DNA of 64,000 nt from Roseiarcus sp963780825 (GTDB taxonomy: Bacteria; Pseudomonadota; Alphaproteobacteria; Rhizobiales; Beijerinckiaceae): NCBI GenBank assembly GCA_963780825.1, contig CAWADL010000025.1, positions 1-64,000 on the forward strand, written 5' to 3'. Shown in pieces: positions 58,422 to 64,000 of this stretch; within the stretch, counting starts at the first letter, position 1, and every line of letters starts with the position of its first letter. The notes under the pieces were generated by a model that saw only the letters and a program-made list of their open reading frames with translations, made no database searches and was not told the origin of the DNA. The position numbers and the translations under genes were made by a program.

Positions 58422-59906
58422 ATGTCCGGCGAGGTTCTGCTAGCGATTGATCAGGGCACCAGCTCGACGAAATGCCTCGTCGTCGACCGGAGCGGCGCCA
58501 TCGTTGGCCGCGGCCAGGCGCCGGTGTCGATCTCCACGCCGCAGCCCGGCTGGGTGGAACAGGATGCCGAGGAAATCTGGGGCAGCGTTCGCCGCGCCGT
58601 CGAGACCGCATTGGCTTCGACGGCGGAGCGAAAGATCGCCTCGATTGGCCTCAGCACGCAGCGCGAATCCTGCGTCATCTGGGATCGCCGAACAGGCGCG
58701 CCGTTGACCCCGCTGTTGTCGTGGCAGGATCAACGCACCGAGACGATTTGCGCCGATCTGCGTCTCCGAGGCTTCGGCGCGACGGTGCGGCGACAAAGCG
58801 GTTTGCCGCTCGACCCGATGTTCTCCGCAGCGAAGGCGCGCTGGTTGTTGGACCGGTTGCCAAGAGGGCAGGCGCGCGCCAAGGCCGGCGACCTCTGCAT
58901 CGGAACGATAGACTCGTTTATTCTATCGCGGTTTGGCGGCGAACCGGTCATCGAGGCCGGCAACGCCTCGCGAACGCAGCTGTTCGATGTCGTCTCGGCG
59001 AAATGGGACGAAAATCTGCTCGAAATTTTCGACGTGCCCCTCGCGGCGCTGCCGCGCGTTGTCGCCTCGATCGGGCCGTTTCCGACCGCGCGAGGCATCG
59101 CGCCGGGGTTGGACGGGGCGCCTATCGGCGCCGTTCTCGCCGATTCGCATTCCGCGCTTTTCGCCCATGGCGCGTTCGCCCCCGGACCGGTGAAGGCGAC
59201 CCACGGGACGGGATCGTCGGTGATGGGCCTGGTTGATCGCAGCTCGGCGCCCAATGGCGACGCCGGGGCGCCGGGGGTGTGCGTGACGCTCGCCTGGCAG
59301 ATCGACGCGCCGGTGCTCGCCTTCGAAGGCAACATTCGCAGCGCCGGATCGACGCTGGTTTGGGCGGCGGAACTTCTCGGCGTTAGCACGCAGGAACTCG
59401 CGGATCTCGCCGCGACCATGGCGGACTCGCGCGGCGTACATCTCGTCCCCGCTTTCGGCGGTCTTGGCGCGCCGTGGTGGGATCCGTCGGCGGTCGCGAC
59501 CGCTACCGGCTTTTCCTTCGGCGTCACGCGCGCGCCCTTCGCCCGCGCCGCGCTGGATTCCATCGCCCACCAGATCGCCGACGTACTCGATGCGTTTCGC
59601 ACAAACGGCGCGCCCGTCGATCGGTTGCTGGTCGACGGCGGCCCGACCCGCAACGATCAACTCCTGCAGTTCGAAGCCGATATGGTCGGCGTTCCCGTCG
59701 AGCGCACTCACGTCGCCGAGCTCTCGGCGATGGGCGTTGCTCATCTCGCTGGGGTCGGTGCTGGCTTTTTTACGCTCGACCAGTTGCGCGGGATGGATCG
59801 CGGCGCGGAAGGCTTCGTCCCGAGCGTTCCTGCCGCCGCCCGCGCCGAGCAACGGCGCGCTTGGGCGACGGCGGTGGCTCGCGCTCGGGGCCAAGCGATC
59901 AACTAA
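58422..59906 (+). CDS. FGGY family carbohydrate kinase (glycerol kinase-like)
   Basis: 494 residues, intact. Phosphate-1 motif LLAIDQGTSSTKCLVVDRSG, then PGWVEQDAEEIWGSVRRAVE and IGLSTQRESCVIWDRRTGAP (glycerol-kinase-like substrate loop). TIDSFILSRFGGEPVIEAGN with ASRTQLFDV is typical, as are ATHGTGSSVMGLVDRS (phosphate-2), FEGNIRSAGSTLVWAAELLG, HLVPAFGGLGAPWWDPSAVA, RAALDSIAHQIADVLDAFR and LLVDGGPTRNDQLLQFEADM (adenosine motif). It phosphorylates a polyol or ketose; the family does not reveal which. It may serve the nearby ribose-type transporter or the isomerase-transketolase pathway at 20-24 kb. Confidence 0.92.
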   Translation: MSGEVLLAIDQGTSSTKCLVVDRSGAIVGRGQAPVSISTPQPGWVEQDAEEIWGSVRRAVETALASTAERKIASIGLSTQRESCVIWDRRTGAPLTPLLSWQDQRTETICADLRLRGFGATVRRQSGLPLDPMFSAAKARWLLDRLPRGQARAKAGDLCIGTIDSFILSRFGGEPVIEAGNASRTQLFDVVSAKWDENLLEIFDVPLAALPRVVASIGPFPTARGIAPGLDGAPIGAVLADSHSALFAHGAFAPGPVKATHGTGSSVMGLVDRSSAPNGDAGAPGVCVTLAWQIDAPVLAFEGNIRSAGSTLVWAAELLGVSTQELADLAATMADSRGVHLVPAFGGLGAPWWDPSAVATATGFSFGVTRAPFARAALDSIAHQIADVLDAFRTNGAPVDRLLVDGGPTRNDQLLQFEADMVGVPVERTHVAELSAMGVAHLAGVGAGFFTLDQLRGMDRGAEGFVPSVPAAARAEQRRAWATAVARARGQAIN

Positions 59907-59953
59907 ACGGCGCTGCGCCGAACGTCTGCGCGCTCAGTCGCTGCCCGTGAAAA

Positions 59954-60448
59954 TCACTTCGGCTTATGCGTCCAGGTTACATTGTAGTTAAGCGTGTATG
60001 CAAACAGGCTGGAAGTGCTGCTCGGGGCAACGACCACCCCCAGGTTTCCCGAAGCGCTAACATCCTTATATTTGCCCGTTCCGCCGATCCATTTCATCTC
60101 GCCGCTCTTTGATCCCGAGTAGGTCATAAAGAGTTTGTCGCCATCGTCGTCGGTCTGCACGCAGGTCCCGGCATATTTATACCCCTCCGGTCGAGCGCTC
60201 GTAGCCTCCAAGCAACGTATCGCAAGATTGTCCGGCGGCTTCTGACCGTCCAAGTTCTTAACGATGCCGTTGCACTCGGTGGACGATTCAGAGCCTGCAG
60301 CGCCCATATCAACCGCCGCCAAGGGGTGGCAGACCAGATAGGCGGCCAATTTCGCTTCGCCACTGTCCGGCAACGCCTCGCTGGCGCAGGCCGGCGCGCA
60401 CAATTCAATCAAGGCGATAGAGAGAAATATCGTGCCCAAGACTCGCAA
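59954..60448 (-). CDS. small secreted protein, unknown function
   Basis: 164 residues from TTG 60448, chosen because AAAGGAG lies 7 bases upstream. Signal peptide MRVLGTIFLSIALIELCAPA, cleavage near CASEA. The mature part has four cysteines (LVCHP, TECNG, IRCLEA, GTCVQ) that could form two disulphides, and a beta-rich C-terminal half: DKLFMTYSGSKSGEMKWIGG, TGKYKDVSASGNLGVVVAP and LNYNVTWTHKPK. The GTGKY..VSASG..G pattern resembles allene-oxide-cyclase-like barrels, but this is weak. Not recognised as a named family. Confidence 0.72.
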   Translation of the reverse strand: MRVLGTIFLSIALIELCAPACASEALPDSGEAKLAAYLVCHPLAAVDMGAAGSESSTECNGIVKNLDGQKPPDNLAIRCLEATSARPEGYKYAGTCVQTDDDGDKLFMTYSGSKSGEMKWIGGTGKYKDVSASGNLGVVVAPSSTSSLFAYTLNYNVTWTHKPK

Positions 60449-60637
60449 GGCGAACTCCTTTGAGAACCGTCGAATATCAATGCGCCTCGCTCATTTTGCA
60501 GAGGGGAGGCCGACACGCAAGGAGCGCTATGGGTGTCCCTGGAAAAGTCGACAAAAGCGTCCGCGATGAGGCGGCAAAGCCCCAGCAATATAAATGGTTT
60601 AGGTCCCGACGGGGTAACCAGGGCAAATTCCCGGGTC

Positions 60638-61136
60638 CCCTGTAGCCGCGGGCTCCAGACCGCGGTGGTCAAGCGGTCGAGCCTTGCTGAGAAAGAGCCG
60701 ATCTCGGGGAGACCGCGGTCTGGAGACCTAAAGCATGCACACATCTGGCGGACGCGGGTGAAACACAACGGCTGCGGACTCCCTCTCCCCGCGTGTCGCA
60801 CGACGCAGCTCGCCCCATCCACGCAACAGCGGGGAGAGGGTTTGGGGTGAGGGGCGAGCCGCTTGGACGCACGTTTCCAACCACAGCGCACTGCGTGAAG
60901 CTAGAAGGACTGAGGCAAACGCTCGCTTATTTTGTGCAAGCAAATTTGGCCGAGTGCCAAAAGCGCACGTCCAAGCGGCTCGCCCCTCACCCAAACCTCT
61001 CCCCGCTGCTTACCTGATGCGGAGCGCTACGTCGTGGGGACGCGGGGAGAGGGGTCCCCAGCCGTTGTGCTACGCAGTGCGCCGGCCAGATGTGTGCATC
61101 CCCTAGGTCTGGAGACCGCGGCTACAGGCGCCCGGG
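60638..61136. repeat. palindromic intergenic repeat, family A (copy 4), interrupted by an insertion
   Basis: Left part CTGTAGCCGCGGGCTCCAGA ... GAAAGAGCCGATCTCGGGGA ... GGTCTGGAGACC (to 60728); right part GGTCTGGAGACC (from 61106) then GCGGCTACAGGCGCCCGGGA. The 12 bases GGTCTGGAGACC are present on both sides of the inserted 377 bp. Confidence 0.85.
60729..61105. mobile_element. 377-bp inverted-repeat element (MITE-like), family D, with 12-bp flanking direct repeats
   Basis: Ends are inverted: left T-5N-ATGCACACATCTGGC, right (reverse complement) the same pattern. The arms continue for about 130-140 bp with high similarity (CACAACGGCT, CTCTCCCCGCG, GGGTGAGGGGCGAGCCGCTT with GGAC), leaving a centre of about 80 bp (60880-60960). 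No coding capacity. Flanking GGTCTGGAGACC at 60717-60728 and 61106-61117 looks like a target duplication inside a family A repeat. Related arms occur at 47191-47306 and 47600-47670. Confidence 0.7.
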
Positions 61137-61230
61137 AGTTTGCCCCGGGTACCTGACGGGCAGGGGCCGGGTTGTGGAGATCCCGACGATCGCCGCAGCG
61201 TTCGTCGGGCGCCCTCTCGGCTTCGTCCTC

Positions 61231-63757
61231 TTAAACGAAGCTGAACTGCGACGACGTGAGCGACGAGGGCTGCGTGTTGAACAGCGTCACCGAATCGTTG
61301 GCGTCGAGCGTGATGATTGTGCTCGTGCCCGACGTGCTCATGTGACTCTGCAACGCGCCGAAGTTGGCGAAATCAGCGGCGCTAAACTGCATCGCATCCG
61401 TCGAGCCGAAGCCGATGACCGCCTGCTGCCCCAGCGCCTGGCTGGTGACCACGTGATCGCCGGTTCCAGACAAGCTCACCGTGCTCGCGCCCTGCATGTA
61501 GATGTAGTTGTTGTTGCCGATCACCGTCGCTTGCGCGCTGTTGAGCGTCACGCTCTGGTTTGACCCGTACATCAAATCCCAATTGTTGCTCGTCTGATAG
61601 AGGCTGCTGGCCGAGCCGCCGTTCTCGTAGATCGTGTTGGACCCGCCGAAGATCGAGGCCTGCGCCGCGTTCATGATCACGGTCGCGCCGGAGCCTTGGA
61701 CCTTATCCCAATTGCCGACCGTCTGATAAAGGCTCATCGAAGAGTTGTCGAGCGCCTGGATCAGGTCGGAGCCGCCGAAGATCGACGCCTGCGCGTTGTT
61801 GAGGATCACGTTCCCGCCGGAGCCGGTGACAGTGTCCCAGTCGTTGTTCGTCTGGTAGAGGCTGGTCCACGAGTTCTGGAACATCGTGACGAAGTTGTTG
61901 CCGCCGACCAGCGAGGCCTGCGCGGTATTGAGGATCACGTTCTCGTCCGAGCCGTTCATCGTGTCCCAATTGCCGTTGGTCTGATAGAGGCTGAACCAGG
62001 AGCCCTTGCTCCCGTAGAGGTTGTCGCCGCCTCCGACGACCGAGGCCTTCGAGGCGTCGGCGGTCACCGCGCCGCCGGAGCCGTTCACGGTGTCCCAGTT
62101 GCCACCGGTCTGGTAGATGCTGACGGCGTTGTTGCCGTTTGAGAAGTTGGCGATGTTGTTGCCGCCAATCATCGATACGTTGGCGTTGTCGAGGAACAGA
62201 TTGTCGTCGCTGAGCGTCACCGTGTCCCACGTCGGCCCGGTGTTGTTGAGGAAGTTGTAGTTGGTGAACTCGTTGGCGCTCGTGATGTTTTGACCGCCGC
62301 CATTGAAGATGTCGCCGAGCGGCCACGCCGAGGCGATGTTCTGCACTTCGGTCGCGACGAGGCCCAACAGGGTGTTTGCGGTGGTCGAGAGCTCGTGCGT
62401 GCCGGCCGTGGTGCCATCGGTCTCCCAAAGCCCATATTTGGCGTTGCTGTCGAGCGCTGTGAAATACACGTCGCCGCCGGAGACCGTAAGGTTGGTCGGC
62501 GTGAGGCCCGCCGTCGCGTTGGCGCCGGAGACGCCGGCGTCCTTGAGCCCGCCGATCTCGAACGTTCCCGACGTGGTGCCGTCGCTCATCCACAGGCCGG
62601 TGGCGCCGCTGGAAGTCGAGCGCGGTGAACACGACGTCATTGCCGAACGAGACGGACTTGATGATTTGGAGTCCAGTCGTCGGCGCGCCGACGACGCCCG
62701 CGTTGTTGGTCCCGCCGACTTCCCACACATTGTTCGGGTCGCCGTTGGTCGCCCAAAGGCCGTGTGTCGTCCCGAGGCCGAGAAGACCGCCCGAGGTCGC
62801 CTCCCAAACCGCGCCGCCGATGAAGGTGGTGACATTGGAGATCGTCCCGTTGGGCTGGCCGATGTCCTTCGTCCCCGCAAGGGTGCCGTTGGTCACCCAT
62901 AGGTCGTCGCCCAACTCGAAGAACATAATGCCGCTGTAGGACGAAGTCTCGTTAGTGTTCAGCGCGTTGACGTCGCCGAGCAGGTTGAGGGCGCCGAGGC
63001 TGGCGAGCTCGACTGTGCCGGCGGCTGTGCCGTTGGTGCTCCAGACCCCGTAATTGCCGGAGCTGTCCTGGTTGAAAAACACCGCAACATTGCCAAGGCT
63101 GTAAATGCCGGAGAGCGAGGGGTTCAAGCCCGTAGTGGGCGCGTGGGCGACACCGGCGTTGTTCAGTCCGCCGATTTCGGTGGTGCCGGCGGCGGTGCCG
63201 TCGCTGGCCCAAAGCGTATTGTTGTTGCCGAAGTCCGCGGTGACGAAAATCGCCTTGGAGCCGATCGAGGCCATATTTCCCTGCACCTCGATCGGGTGCA
63301 TCGCGCTGATCCCAGACACGCCCTGGTTTTCCGTGCCGCCGACCTCGGTCGTGCCGGCGCTGGTGCCGTTGGTCACCCACAAGGACTGCGTGCTGGAGGT
63401 CGAGTCGTAGCCGGAATAGAGAATCTCGTTGCCGATCACGGTCGCGTCGCCGAATACCGCGGCGCCGACGAGGCCGCCAAGCAGACCAGGGTTAGCGACG
63501 CCTACTTCCTTGGTGCCGGAGACGGTCCCATCGGTGGACCAAAGCGATAGCGTGTTGTTGGAGTCGGTCGACCAGAACATCGCGTTGCCGCCGAAGCCGA
63601 CCAAGTTGTTCGGCGTCAGACCCGTGGCGCCCGCGCCAGTCACTCCCGCGTTGCCGCCGCCGCCGACTTCGTAAGTTCCGGTGGCGGTGCCGTCGGAAAC
63701 CCAGAGCGCAAGGTCGCCTTTGCTGTCGAGAGCTTCAAAATAGACCTTCCCACTCAT
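61231..63757 (-). CDS. large repetitive secreted protein (type I secretion-type), one frameshift
   Basis: About 840 residues from ATG 63757 (MSGKVYFEALDSKGDLALWV) with AGGAG 6 bases upstream. There is no N-terminal signal peptide. The N-terminal half has about eight repeats of about 50-60 residues centred on LWxSDGTxxGTxEVGG (for example LWVTNGTSAGTTEVGGTENQ). An indel near 62612 joins it to the second half. That carries about six repeats of about 42-45 residues with SxYQTxxNWDxxxGS and NAQASxxGGxN (for example SLYQTNGNWDTMNGSDENV). The C-terminus IGFGSTDAMQFSAADFANFG to SLTSSQFSFV resembles tails of type I-secreted proteins in Hyphomicrobiales. Probably a surface or extracellular protein; no enzymatic domain is seen. 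Confidence 0.82.
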
Positions 63758-64000
63758 GGTCAACTCCTAGTAGAACGCGCCAAGCTTACGCTAGGTCAAC
63801 GAAAATGATACTTACGTGCACGCCAGATCAGGCATACGCTTAGATGTACGCGCCATGCGTATCTGTGGTTTCAAGATATTGAGAAATTGCTATTGCATCT
63901 CACGCGTGGATTGCGATGAAAAAAACAGCGTTTAAGGCGGGTATCTAGGACGAGTTCGTTTCTATACGCGCGTTGCGCCGCAGCATGTCAGGGACATTAA
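63758..64000. other. upstream region of the repetitive secreted protein gene
   Basis: Noticeably more A/T-rich than the rest of the window (for example AAGATATTGAGAAATTGC near 63873). It holds the leader and probably the promoter of the minus-strand gene. No second gene can be supported before the window ends. Confidence 0.5.

Noticed and set aside
60409..60891. 160-residue minus-strand frame
   Set aside because: Runs through the repeats and the secreted-protein start; no ribosome site or family similarity.
61696..62142. Gene on the plus strand opposite the repetitive secreted protein
   Set aside because: Its repeats are only the mirror of the minus-strand protein repeats.
61400..62200. CRISPR array suggested by regularly spaced similar sequence
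   Set aside because: The period of about 130 bp and the degenerate units are those of coding repeats in the secreted protein.

Overview
The window is high-GC DNA from what looks like an alphaproteobacterium of the order Hyphomicrobiales. The basis is the gene families (NodS-like methyltransferase, DUF2291 sugar-uptake operon, DHCW cupin, T1SS-type secreted protein tail) and three families of palindromic intergenic repeats of a kind common in that order. Genus cannot be fixed from sequence alone. No rRNA, tRNA, CRISPR array, integrase or transposase gene was seen.

Layout. 0-9 kb: a 5'-truncated SDR epimerase, a remnant of a ribose-type permease, a frameshifted peptidase T, a GH15 hydrolase / membrane-anchored trehalose-6-phosphate synthase pair, a PRC-barrel protein and a frameshifted MFS transporter. 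9-15 kb: GT4 glycosyltransferase, ABC exporter, glycogen-debranching-type enzyme. 14.8-18.5 kb: GT2 glycosyltransferase, NodS-like methyltransferase, PIG-L deacetylase and acyl-CoA dehydrogenase-like protein, probably one biosynthetic unit of unknown product. 18.8-20.4 kb: Rieske-FAD reductase. 20.5-36.3 kb: a sugar acquisition and catabolism locus. It has a divergent operon (sugar isomerase plus split transketolase), a ribose-type ABC transporter with DUF2291, a DeoR regulator, a MalEFGK-type transporter and an apiosidase-like (DUF5060/DUF4038) glycosidase. Both binding-protein promoters share a 25-bp element.

36.4-57.8 kb: an amidase, a Dpp-type peptide transporter with fused ATPases, an M20 amidohydrolase, a tandem-HTH GntR regulator followed by a signal-less PotD-like binding domain, a quinone oxidoreductase, HyuB/HyuA, an N-carbamoyl/allantoate-type amidohydrolase, a second ribose-type transporter and an AllA-like protein. 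The common theme is hydrolysis of amides or cyclic ureides plus sugar uptake. 58-64 kb: an SDR remnant, an FGGY kinase, a small secreted protein, a repeat interrupted by a 377-bp inverted-repeat element, and a large repetitive T1SS-type secreted protein.

Data quality. Many genes are broken by single-base indels while their translations stay otherwise well conserved with no substitution decay. Indel density is low at 9-36 kb and 58-64 kb, moderate at 1-9 kb, and very high at 36.4-57.8 kb. The same extra T (CTG to CTTG, GTG to GTTG) recurs. I read most of these as sequencing or assembly errors rather than real pseudogenes. Spans labelled pseudogene mean 'frameshifted in this sequence'.
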